From the NCBI GenBank assembly GCA_947498455.1, contig CANMKK010000021.1, positions 28,169 through 92,168 on the forward strand: a DNA stretch of 64,000 nucleotides, given 5' to 3'. Shown here in pieces: positions 17,818 through 25,187 of the stretch (its first letter is position 1; each line of letters begins with the position of its first letter). The DNA comes from an uncultured Aquimarina sp. GTDB taxonomy: Bacteria > Bacteroidota > Bacteroidia > Flavobacteriales > Flavobacteriaceae. The notes beneath the pieces are model-generated. The model did no database searches. It was not told the origin of the DNA and saw only the letters and a program-made list of their open reading frames with translations. The position numbers were made by a program, and so were the translations under genes.

Positions 17818-17995
17818 ATACGATTTATAGATAAGAAATTCGGAGAGGGAGTTTGAATTATTTTGTAATAGGTTAGCATAAAATTAAAGAATAGCCACTT
17901 GTGCTGAGTTACGTATAGCTATTGTTGAATTTTATAACGCAGATATAGTGCAAAAGAAACGTATTATATGCGAAAGTTTTATGCGTAAAGCGTAT
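17818..17995. repeat. palindromic repeat family, copy A (178 bp)
   Basis: It starts ATACGATTTATAGATAAG and ends TTATGCGTAAAGCGTAT. The right half, read in reverse complement, follows the left half almost base for base (ATACGCTTTACGCATAAAAC against ATACGATTTATAGATAAGAA), and the inner arms around 17880-17896 and 17918-17933 pair 14 of 16. Copy B at 20573 is nearly identical over its whole length, and a truncated copy begins at 63927. No open frame. It lies between two convergent genes. Confidence 0.88.
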
Positions 17996-18025
17996 AAAAT
18001 ACAATATATATTAAAAATAAGTGAA

Positions 18026-18994
18026 TTAAGTAATTTTTGAATGGATTGATTCCATGATCATAGTTGCATGTATTCTGGAGTTTTCTATAAACCAGACGTG
18101 TGTATCCATCCCTCCACATATTACTCCGGCAAGGTATAAATTAGAAACATTCGATTCCATAGTTTCTTTATTATATTCTGGGTACAACTTTTCATCATTA
18201 GACAAATTCACTCCCATGCTTTTTAGGAATTCGAAATTAGGAGTGTACCCTGTAAGGGCAAGTACATAGTCATTATCTAATATATGTTTTCCTTCAGGAG
18301 TATTTACTGTTATTTTGTCTTCGGATATTTCTGTAACAGAAGCATTATAGTATGCTTTAATACTTCCTTCTTCTATTCTATTTATTATATCAGGTCGAAC
18401 CCAATACTTTACACGTTTTCCTATTTCAGATCCTCGTACAATCATCGTTACCTCGGCACCCTTACGATAACATTCCAGGGCTGCATCTACTGCCGAATTA
18501 CTAGCTCCGATTACAGCTAATTTTTGTTTTGCATAAAAATGTGGATCCTTATAATAATGGGAAACTTTAGGTAACTGTTCTCCAGGAACTCCAATATTGT
18601 TTGGAATGTCATAAAACCCTGTTGCTACAATTACAAATGATGTAGTGTGCGTTTGTTTTTCGGTTTTGATCGTAAAAAGTTGTTCCTGCTTTTCTACGGA
18701 AATAACTTTTTCGAATAAATGGATATTTAAATCATTGGTAGTAACTATTCTGCGATAATATTCTAGGGCTTCATTTCTTTTAGGCTTCGCTTCTTTACTA
18801 ATAAAAGGAACTCCATCTATCTCCAGTTTTTCTGAAGAAGAAAAGAACTGCATATTTATAGGATAGTTGAATAATGAATTAACTATCGGCCCTTTTTCAA
18901 TAATAAGATAATTAAGCCCTCTTTTTTTTGCTTCTAATGCACAAGCTATCCCAATAGGGCCACCTCCAATAATTATGAGGTCGAGCATGTTCAT
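18026..18994 (-). CDS. ypdA: YpdA-family putative bacillithiol disulfide reductase
   Basis: 322 residues. A flavoprotein of the thioredoxin-reductase superfamily with an FAD motif (IIGGGPIGIACALEA, residues 7-21) and an NAD(P)H motif (VIGASNSAVDAALEC, near 163-177), but without a CxxC redox pair, which is the YpdA/Bdr pattern. The family reduces bacillithiol disulfide, so this organism may use bacillithiol as its low-molecular-weight thiol. The ATG shares one base with the stop of rpe (TAATG), so the pair is translated together. Confidence 0.9.
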   Translation of the reverse strand: MNMLDLIIIGGGPIGIACALEAKKRGLNYLIIEKGPIVNSLFNYPINMQFFSSSEKLEIDGVPFISKEAKPKRNEALEYYRRIVTTNDLNIHLFEKVISVEKQEQLFTIKTEKQTHTTSFVIVATGFYDIPNNIGVPGEQLPKVSHYYKDPHFYAKQKLAVIGASNSAVDAALECYRKGAEVTMIVRGSEIGKRVKYWVRPDIINRIEEGSIKAYYNASVTEISEDKITVNTPEGKHILDNDYVLALTGYTPNFEFLKSMGVNLSNDEKLYPEYNKETMESNVSNLYLAGVICGGMDTHVWFIENSRIHATMIMESIHSKIT

Positions 18995-19653
18995 TACGAA
19001 ATAATCTCTTTCAGACCTTTAATTGTTTGGATCGGATTTTCACTTTTGAAAACATAACTCCCTGCAACTAGTACATCGGCTCCGGCATCAATTAATTGCT
19101 TGGCATTTTTATCAGTAACACCTCCATCAATTTCAATGATAGTACTAGCATTATTACGAATAATAATTTCTTTAAGTTGCTTTACTTTTTTATAGGTGTT
19201 TTCAATAAATGATTGCCCGCCAAATCCTGGGTTGACACTCATAATACATACCAGATCAATATCCTTAATAGTATCTTCTAATAAACTGACATTGGTATGA
19301 GGATTTATAGCTACACCTGCTTGCATTCCTTCGGCTTTGATAGCTTGTAATGTTCTATGTAAATGAGTACAAGCCTCATAATGTACTGTAAGAATATTAC
19401 TTCCTAAATCTGCAAAAGTTTTGATGTAGCGATCTGGGTCTACAATCATTAAATGAACATCAATAGTTTTGTTCGCATGTTTAACAATATCTCGTAATAC
19501 AGGCATTCCAAAAGAAATATTAGGAACAAATACTCCATCCATAATATCGATGTGAAACCAATCGGCATCACTGGTATTGATCATTTCTACATCACGCTGT
19601 AAGTTTGCAAAATCTGCTGCTAATACGGAAGGAGCAATTAATTTAGAAGACAT
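18994..19653 (-). CDS. rpe: ribulose-phosphate 3-epimerase
   Basis: 219 residues, standard length. It has the family's opening IAPSVLAADFANL, the metal and catalytic motifs DWFHIDIMDGVFVPNISFG and DVHLMIVDP, the MSVNPGFGGQSF loop, and the final IEIDGGVTDKNAKQLIDAGADVLVAGS. It interconverts ribulose 5-phosphate and xylulose 5-phosphate in the pentose phosphate pathway. It is first in a two-gene operon with ypdA. Confidence 0.97.
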   Translation of the reverse strand: MSSKLIAPSVLAADFANLQRDVEMINTSDADWFHIDIMDGVFVPNISFGMPVLRDIVKHANKTIDVHLMIVDPDRYIKTFADLGSNILTVHYEACTHLHRTLQAIKAEGMQAGVAINPHTNVSLLEDTIKDIDLVCIMSVNPGFGGQSFIENTYKKVKQLKEIIIRNNASTIIEIDGGVTDKNAKQLIDAGADVLVAGSYVFKSENPIQTIKGLKEIIS

Positions 19654-19670
19654 AAAATAATTATTTTTGG

Positions 19671-19678
19671 CAAAAATA
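19671..19678 (-). promoter_or_regulatory. -7 element TATTTTTG for rpe-ypdA
   Basis: On the minus strand TATTTTTG matches TAnnTTTG and lies 17 bp upstream of the rpe start codon. Confidence 0.55.
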
Positions 19679-19835
19679 GCATTTAAGTTTTACATGATAG
19701 TGTAAAGAATTGAGTTTTGAAATATGAATACCGACAATAATCAATTGTACACTATGATTTTCTGCAAGATTTATAAAATTTGATTCCTAGAAAATAATAA
19801 TTTGGAGACGTTTTATAAAGTGATTTAAATCACTT

Positions 19836-20246
19836 TTATGTAAGTTTCATGAATTTATAGGCCAAGTAAAAGATATTTTCAAAATTATCAGGATTTCGCA
19901 ATTTCTTCTCTTCAAGAAAATGTTCTAAATCATCTATGTGATTATAGTTGTCAGAAACGATTGTAAATGAAGAATTGTAGTCGGAAAAAGCTTTATGCCG
20001 TATTTCTCGATCAAAAATCTTAATAATATCGTAATGTCTGTAGTCTACTTTTATTTTATTAAAAAGATTACGTACTTTATTTTTCTCTCCTTCCAAAACT
20101 TGAAAGAAATTACCATTAGAGTACATTAATATTCCTGTTATATTATTTTTCTCATTATTCGATTTGATATCCTCGAATAAATCTTGAATATCAGAATCTT
20201 TTAAAGTTGGATTAGCTGTGCTCACATAACTTATTGTTTGCCACAT
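19836..20246 (-). CDS. BLUF-domain blue-light photoreceptor
   Basis: 136 residues: one BLUF domain plus a short helical tail. The flavin-binding triad is intact and correctly spaced: Y7 (TISYVSTA), N31 and Q49 (FFQVLEG), matching the 24- and 42-residue offsets of Tyr21, Asn45 and Gln63 in AppA. ITGILMY and DYRHYDI are also typical. No EAL or other output domain is attached, so it is a short BLUF protein that signals through protein contacts. The partner is not evident among the neighbours. Confidence 0.94.
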   Translation of the reverse strand: MWQTISYVSTANPTLKDSDIQDLFEDIKSNNEKNNITGILMYSNGNFFQVLEGEKNKVRNLFNKIKVDYRHYDIIKIFDREIRHKAFSDYNSSFTIVSDNYNHIDDLEHFLEEKKLRNPDNFENIFYLAYKFMKLT

Positions 20247-20572
20247 AGTATATCGTAAAAGTTCTTCTTAAAGAATAAGTAAAGAATTGATTGTGTATTT
20301 AAAGATACAAGTTTAAAAGGGAATTTTCTTTTTTTTGTGATGTATATTGTGAGGATATTTATAGAGTTTAATTTTCTGAGGTTTGTCTTGGAAATTGTAT
20401 GAGAGTTAAATATTTGTAAGTCAGACTTAAAAAAATAGTGTTATTTAAAAATGACCAAATAATAGTACGTTTTCTAGTGTATTTTAAGTTTTAAAAGTGA
20501 TGACTTTTCTATGGAAACAAAACTTTAATGAATATTTAGGAAACATTTCTTCTTCTCAAGACATTAATAGTT

Positions 20573-20758
20573 ATATGATTTATGGATAAGAAATTCGTAT
20601 AAGTAGCTTGAATTATTTTGTACTAGATTAAGGCATGAAATTAAAGAATAGCCACTTGTGCTGAGCTACATCGAAGTATAGCTATTGTTGAATTTTATAA
20701 CGCAGATATAGCGCAAAAGAAACGAACTATATGCGAAAGTTCTATGCGTAAATCGTAT
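20573..20758. repeat. palindromic repeat family, copy B (186 bp)
   Basis: Same element as copy A with scattered substitutions and a few extra bases in the loop (GAGCTACATCGAAGTATAGC). Ends are ATATGATTTATGGATAAG and TATGCGTAAATCGTAT. It ends 24 bp before the ATG of the RiPP precursor, so that gene's promoter must lie in, or be moved by, the element. The bases from 20247 to 20572 hold no gene that I see. Confidence 0.88.
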
Positions 20759-20782
20759 TGTATAAACTTAAATTTTAATAGA

Positions 20783-20938
20783 ATGAAAAAGCAAGTAAAA
20801 AAGTTAGAACTAAACAAAGTTAATGTAACTAAATTAAGCAACACACGAGCCATTATGGGAGGAGGGGAACCACCCAAGGGTTCCGGTTCAACATATGCCT
20901 CTAACACGGGAACTTGTTATACAGATATGTGTGACTAA
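20783..20938 (+). CDS. orphan RiPP precursor, class I lanthipeptide-like (GG leader)
   Basis: 51 residues from the ATG at 20783. A longer frame from 20744 would begin inside the repeat and is less likely. The leader MKKQVKKLELNKVNVTKL is the lysine/leucine/asparagine-type leader seen in Bacteroidota precursor families, and it ends at a glycine motif (MGGG). The core EPPKGSGSTYASNTGTCYTDMCD has six Ser/Thr and two Cys, suitable for lanthionine rings. No LanB/LanC, radical SAM enzyme or C39 peptidase gene lies within the window, so processing must be done from elsewhere or the gene is a stray copy. The function as a lanthipeptide is inferred from leader and core composition. Confidence 0.7.
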   Translation: MKKQVKKLELNKVNVTKLSNTRAIMGGGEPPKGSGSTYASNTGTCYTDMCD

Positions 20939-21016
20939 TAAGTTTTGTAGGTTAATTTTAGAGTTTATTTTATTAATCATATTTCATATGTGGTTCATAC
21001 AATAATACATGAAAAA

Positions 21017-21039
21017 ACCACCGGTAATCAGCCGGTGGT
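21017..21039 (-). terminator. rho-independent terminator of rpoD
   Basis: Stem ACCACCGG (21017-21024) and CCGGTGGT (21032-21039). Read on the minus strand it is followed by a T-run (complement of 21012-21017). It lies 70 bp past the rpoD stop. Confidence 0.8.
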
Positions 21040-21108
21040 CATTCATCAATCAAAAAACGAACAGTTATATTATAAACTGTTTGTAACTGCAATTTAGGAA
21101 ATTAATAA

Positions 21109-21972
21109 TTATCCTAAATATGTTTTTAATATTTTGCTTCGAGATGTGTGTTTTAATCTGCGAATAGCTTTTTCTTTTATCTGACGTACACGTTCACGAG
21201 TTAGGTCAAAAGTTTCTCCAATTTCTTCAAGAGTCATAGGATGTTGATCTCCAAGACCAAAATATAAACGGATTACATCTGCCTCTCTAGGAGTCAATGT
21301 TTCAAGAGCTCTTTCGATTTCAGTACGTAAAGATTCGTGTAATAATGATCTATCTGGATTAGGAGATTCTCCTGAGTTTAATACATCATATAGGTTAGAA
21401 TCTTCTCCTTCTACAAGTGGAGCATCCATACTTACGTGACGTCCAGAGTTTTTCATAGACTCTTTTACGTCATTGATTGTCATATCTAACTCTTTAGCAA
21501 TTTCTTCAGCACTTGGAGGGCGCTCATGTGATTGCTCTAAGAAAGCATATGTTTTATTGATCTTATTTATAGAACCAATTTTGTTTAAAGGCAAACGTAC
21601 AATACGAGATTGTTCGGCTAATGCCTGTAAAATAGACTGACGAATCCACCATACTGCGTAGGAGATGAATTTAAAACCTCTGGTTTCATCAAAACGTTTA
21701 GCAGCTTTGATCAATCCTAAATTACCTTCATTAATTAAATCTGGTAAAGTCAATCCTTGGTTTTGATATTGTTTAGCAACAGATACAACAAATCGTAAGT
21801 TAGCCTTTGTTAATTTTTCAAGGGCTCTTTCATCACCTGCTTTTATTCGCTGAGCTAATTCTACTTCTTCATCAGCGGTTATAAGATCTACTTTACCAAT
21901 TTCTTGTAAATACTTATCCAGCGATGCAGTTTCACGATTCGTTACCTGCTTCGTAATTTTAAGTTGTCTCAT
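21109..21972 (-). CDS. rpoD: RNA polymerase primary sigma factor
   Basis: 287 residues, the short form usual in Bacteroidota, without a large region 1.1 or the non-conserved insert. Region 1.2 ([14 protein letters not shown]), region 2 ([22 protein letters not shown] and [11 protein letters not shown], about residues 85-125), region 3 ([16 protein letters not shown]) and region 4 with its helix-turn-helix ([23 protein letters not shown], near 245-267) are all present. It directs transcription from the TAnnTTTG promoters seen across this window. The leader between 21973 and 22199 shows no TAnnTTTG match that I can identify. Confidence 0.97.
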   Translation of the reverse strand: MRQLKITKQVTNRETASLDKYLQEIGKVDLITADEEVELAQRIKAGDERALEKLTKANLRFVVSVAKQYQNQGLTLPDLINEGNLGLIKAAKRFDETRGFKFISYAVWWIRQSILQALAEQSRIVRLPLNKIGSINKINKTYAFLEQSHERPPSAEEIAKELDMTINDVKESMKNSGRHVSMDAPLVEGEDSNLYDVLNSGESPNPDRSLLHESLRTEIERALETLTPREADVIRLYFGLGDQHPMTLEEIGETFDLTRERVRQIKEKAIRRLKHTSRSKILKTYLG

Positions 21973-22199
21973 CTATTTTCCTTGAAATTTAATTGTGAAT
22001 ATTTTAGGGCTTTGCTTTACTTAATTATACGTAGAGAGTTACTAAAATGTTACAAAAAAGTAAAATTATTTTTTTAAAACGCTATTATTTGTGTAGTAAA
22101 TAGGTGTTTATAGTGTTTAATTACAGGGGGTTATAGTGTGATTTTGCTTTGCAGTAAGAAAAATATTAATTTGGGCTTTGTAAAGAAGCCAATAATGGT

Positions 22200-23168
22200 T
22201 TATTCGAATTCAAGAGTGTTTTTAGCTTGTATTAAAGATCTAAGGGCATCAATTTTTTTATGAATCTTATTAAAAAATACATTTCTTTCTTTTTCTCCTA
22301 CTGCACTTAGTAGTTTAGAACCATCCATCTGGATTTTTAGGAATTGTTCTGCCTGATTGCAGGTAGTAACATCATTTGTTCTATAATAGGAGAGAATTGT
22401 GAATGGAACGTATAAAGATTTTTCTGTAGGAGTTTTTACCAAAACTCTGTTGTTCATTAATAAAATCTCATTATAATAGAATTTAAAATTATCTTTTTGG
22501 GTAACTATTTTTTTTGAAATATTGTTGATTAGTTCTTTTAGATTATCACATATTTCGAATGCGTCTTTAGAAGTAAGGGCTTCGGATTCAAAATAAAAGT
22601 GTATTTGTTTGAGTGTGCTATTAATAGTGGTAATATCCCATATTTCGATAGCATTTAGGTTTTTGTATAGTTCTCCTAGGCGCTTAGCTGCTTGGAGTAA
22701 GGATAATGAGATGTTAAAGTTAGAAAATGAGGTTTCTGTAAGACTTGAGTCCATAATCTTTAACCAAACATACATTTTAAACTTTGATAAAAGGTTGTCA
22801 TTAGAGGTGTAAAAAATCGGTAAATCCTTTGCAGAATAAATCATTTCTACATTTTTATTATTGACTAGAGGTAGTAAAGACTCATATGAATTATTATAAT
22901 ATGCTAATAAACTCTCGGTATTGGTTACCGGTGCTGTTTTTTTTACAGCTACAATGTGTTCGTCTTCTGCGGAAAACAGTTGATCTATAGATAGATTATA
23001 ATATTTAGCTAGTATAACAGCTTCTTCTAACGATAATTTACTTTTTTTATTAATTCTTCTGTGAGCGGCGTCATAACTTATATCTAGTGCGGTGGCTATG
23101 TCGTCTATTAAAGATTTTTTAGTAGTGCTTTGTTTTCGTATTAGTTCTAAGAAATTTTCCTGAATCAT
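22200..23168 (-). CDS. XRE-type helix-turn-helix regulator with a long C-terminal domain
   Basis: 322 residues. Residues about 10-65 form a Cro/C1-type helix-turn-helix (KSLIDDIATALDISYDAAHRRINKKSKLSLEEAVILAKYYNLSIDQLF, quoted in parts across that range). The remaining 250 residues are helical and resemble other uncharacterised Bacteroidota regulators; I do not recognise a ligand domain. It is divergent from two outer membrane protein genes, with three palindromic sites in the shared upstream region that may be its operators. Confidence 0.8.
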   Translation of the reverse strand: MIQENFLELIRKQSTTKKSLIDDIATALDISYDAAHRRINKKSKLSLEEAVILAKYYNLSIDQLFSAEDEHIVAVKKTAPVTNTESLLAYYNNSYESLLPLVNNKNVEMIYSAKDLPIFYTSNDNLLSKFKMYVWLKIMDSSLTETSFSNFNISLSLLQAAKRLGELYKNLNAIEIWDITTINSTLKQIHFYFESEALTSKDAFEICDNLKELINNISKKIVTQKDNFKFYYNEILLMNNRVLVKTPTEKSLYVPFTILSYYRTNDVTTCNQAEQFLKIQMDGSKLLSAVGEKERNVFFNKIHKKIDALRSLIQAKNTLEFE

Positions 23169-23222
23169 TTCATGTAGTTGTACAATTGTTCTGATAAATT
23201 AAAAGATAAAACTACTTTTAAT

Positions 23223-23239
23223 TTTGTGATTTTTACAAA
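23223..23239. promoter_or_regulatory. candidate operator 1, TTTGTGA-TTT-TTACAAA
   Basis: 17-bp near-palindrome (6 of 7 arm positions pair), 55 bp upstream of the HTH gene start. Confidence 0.5.
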
Positions 23240-23252
23240 AAATAAACTTAAT

Positions 23253-23280
23253 AATTGTGAAAATTATTTTTTTTACAATT
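23253..23280. promoter_or_regulatory. candidate operator 2, AATTGTGA...TTACAATT
   Basis: Same half-sites as operator 1 (TTGTGA and TTACAA) with a longer 12-bp spacer. Confidence 0.35.
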
Positions 23281-23391
23281 GATCATGAGCTTTGATTGCT
23301 TATTAAAAACGGTTTTGTATGTCCTTGTTTTAGTTGATTACTTTGAAAAATGTTGTTGTATAAGTTTTTTGCAAAACATAAAACGCTTTGA

Positions 23392-23408
23392 TTTGTGATT
23401 TTCGCAAA
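23392..23408. promoter_or_regulatory. candidate operator 3, TTTGTGA-TTT-TCGCAAA
   Basis: 17-bp near-palindrome matching operator 1 at 15 of 17 positions, 152 bp before the ATG of the first outer membrane protein gene. Confidence 0.5.
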
Positions 23409-23559
23409 AAACATTCTTGTCAATTGTGTTTATTAACCTCCTTACCTTCTATATAACTAGTAGGTTTGAATTGTTAAATAATAAAAGTCTTAATAGAGGT
23501 AAATTAAGATGATACTCTGTTCTGTGTTTATTCCTTTAATTAATAATAATATTTTAAAT

Positions 23560-24168
23560 ATGAAAAAAATAATAAGTACATCATTGGTAATGTTTGTGGC
23601 TATACTAATTTATGGTCAGGATACTAATAAAAAATCAAATGACTATAAATTTAAATTTAGATCCGTAGAGGCGGGTTTAGGGGGGTATTTAGCAAAATTT
23701 AAGAAAAATCGATTTATTTCAGGAGACCCTAATGGTTCACATACTACAGAGGAATTTGGGGATGATATAGGTGCTAGTTTGAATGTGAGTACTTCATTTT
23801 TGATAAAAAATAATATTATGTCTTTGTCCTTAAATATTGGTATGGAAGCTACTATCCTTTGGAGAAGTGAGAGTAATGAGAGTAATAGTTTTGGTGCAGT
23901 AAGTTTATTATATGGAAGAGAATGGAAAATGATGAGGTGGTTTGCCATAGAAACTCATGTAGGAATGGGAATGTATTCCAGTGGAGATAGAGTGTTTGAT
24001 GGGCGTAATGTTAACTTGGTAAGAAAAGAGGTTTTAGGAGTGCCAGTAGATTTTAAATTTATGTTTCGTAAAAATACCTTTGATATAGGATTGAATACAG
24101 GAGTGAATTTTAATTCCATTAATACGACTTATTATGGGAATTTTATCTTGCAATATGTATTTGATTAA
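23560..24168 (+). CDS. small outer membrane beta-barrel protein
   Basis: 202 residues from the ATG at 23560, chosen because the protein then opens directly with a signal peptide (MKKIISTSLVMFVAILIYGQ); a frame from 23509 adds 17 unlikely residues. The mature part alternates polar and aromatic residues in amphipathic strands (AGLGGYLAKF, SLSLNIGMEATILW, WFAIETHVGMGMY) and ends NFILQYVFD, as in small porin-like barrels of about eight strands. Function unknown. The leader before its ATG is repeated before the next gene, which codes for a similar type of protein. Confidence 0.75.
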   Translation: MKKIISTSLVMFVAILIYGQDTNKKSNDYKFKFRSVEAGLGGYLAKFKKNRFISGDPNGSHTTEEFGDDIGASLNVSTSFLIKNNIMSLSLNIGMEATILWRSESNESNSFGAVSLLYGREWKMMRWFAIETHVGMGMYSSGDRVFDGRNVNLVRKEVLGVPVDFKFMFRKNTFDIGLNTGVNFNSINTTYYGNFILQYVFD

Positions 24169-24216
24169 TATTAAATCTGTTTTTATTCCTTAATTAATAC
24201 GATAAAAATTTTAAGT

Positions 24217-24957
24217 ATGAAAAAAATAGTTAATAGGCGAATAAGGTTATTTGTATCTATTTGTGGTTGGGGTAATAGCAAGGAATTAAAAACCTATGAA
24301 TTTAGATCAAAGTTATTAGTTGTATTTTTTATTTTGTTGTGTAATATAGTTATTTCACAAACAAGCGAAATTATAAACCCCAAAGGAGACTGGTATTTTG
24401 GAGCTGAAATCGGACTAAATACGATTACTTCATATACTCTAAACGAATCTAATAAATCATTGCAAGGAGGGGTTTTAGTAGAATATTATTTTGCTAAACA
24501 TTGGAGTTTTTCTGGTAGAGTGAAATATTTTAAAACAGGTGTGTCATTTAATCAAAGTGGGAGTGGAGCAGGTTTTTTTAGTACTTCTGCATACTCAGGC
24601 ATATTTAATGGAGAAGTTTTAGCAGTTCCTGTTTATATAAAATGGGAATTTAGAATCTATAAAAATTTAAAAGGGAATGTAAAGCTAGGTTATGCATACA
24701 ATATAGAGACGAAAAGTGAGTATTTGAATTACACAGACAATCTACGAACTGATTATTCAAGACAATATGGAAGCATAAATCCAGGCTTAGGATTTAACTA
24801 TTTTATGAATAAAAAAACTTCAATATATATTGATGTTGAAAATTATTTTGGTCCAGCAAGAGGAAGAACTCCATCATTATTATCTAATGATAAAAAGCAT
24901 TTAAATAATTTAGTTTTTAGTGTGGGTGTTAAATATACTTTTAAAAATAAAGAATAA
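24217..24957 (+). CDS. outer membrane beta-barrel protein with unusual N-terminal extension
   Basis: 246 residues. The C-terminal 200 form an OmpA-like barrel (WYFGAEIGLNTITSY, WSFSGRVKYF, NPGLGFNYFMNKKTSIYIDVENYF, final LVFSVGVKYTFKN). The signal peptide (SKLLVVFFILLCNIVISQ) does not begin until about residue 31, after a basic, Cys- and Trp-containing stretch (KKIVNRRIRLFVSICGWG). Either the signal is extended or the true start is a non-ATG codon further in. The sequence around the ATG is a near copy of that around the upstream gene's ATG, so the extension may come from a duplication junction. Confidence 0.75.
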   Translation: MKKIVNRRIRLFVSICGWGNSKELKTYEFRSKLLVVFFILLCNIVISQTSEIINPKGDWYFGAEIGLNTITSYTLNESNKSLQGGVLVEYYFAKHWSFSGRVKYFKTGVSFNQSGSGAGFFSTSAYSGIFNGEVLAVPVYIKWEFRIYKNLKGNVKLGYAYNIETKSEYLNYTDNLRTDYSRQYGSINPGLGFNYFMNKKTSIYIDVENYFGPARGRTPSLLSNDKKHLNNLVFSVGVKYTFKNKE

Positions 24958-24971
24958 GTGTACTAAGTAAA

Positions 24972-25097
24972 ACAGATACACTAAAAGGAATTCAGATCGG
25001 CTTATGGAATAAAAATGAAAGAAGATCACTGCCATTTATTAATTGGCAATTTTCTAAGAAAGAAAAGAGGTCTAAAAATCGTTATAATAAGGAATAA
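24972..25097 (+). pseudogene. remnant of a surface-repeat protein gene (C-terminal fragment)
   Basis: An open stretch in a different frame from the upstream gene translates to TDTLKGIQIGLWNKNERRSL followed by PFINWQF and a basic tail ending at a TAA (25095-25097). The GIQIGLWN...RRSLPFINWQF pattern is, from memory, the closing motif of LA_2272-like surface repeat proteins common in Bacteroidota. There is no start codon or upstream body of the gene, so only the tail survives. Confidence 0.55.
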
Positions 25098-25160
25098 TGT
25101 CGAATGGAATATCTTCCATCAAACTTCGGTGAGAAATGTACCGATTTCTTTCTTATTTAG

Positions 25161-25168
25161 TAAGTTTG
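25161..25168 (+). promoter_or_regulatory. -7 element TAAGTTTG for the ABC-F gene
   Basis: Matches TAnnTTTG, 19 bp before the ATG, implying a leader of only about 10 nt. Confidence 0.6.
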
Positions 25169-25187
25169 CAAACTTAAAAGTTAGTAT

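Noticed and set aside
19980..20250. Possible link of the BLUF photoreceptor to a c-di-GMP output gene
   Set aside because: No EAL, GGDEF or other output domain is fused or adjacent.
20695..20907. 70-codon minus-strand frame over the RiPP precursor
   Set aside because: Shadow of the precursor gene on the opposite strand.
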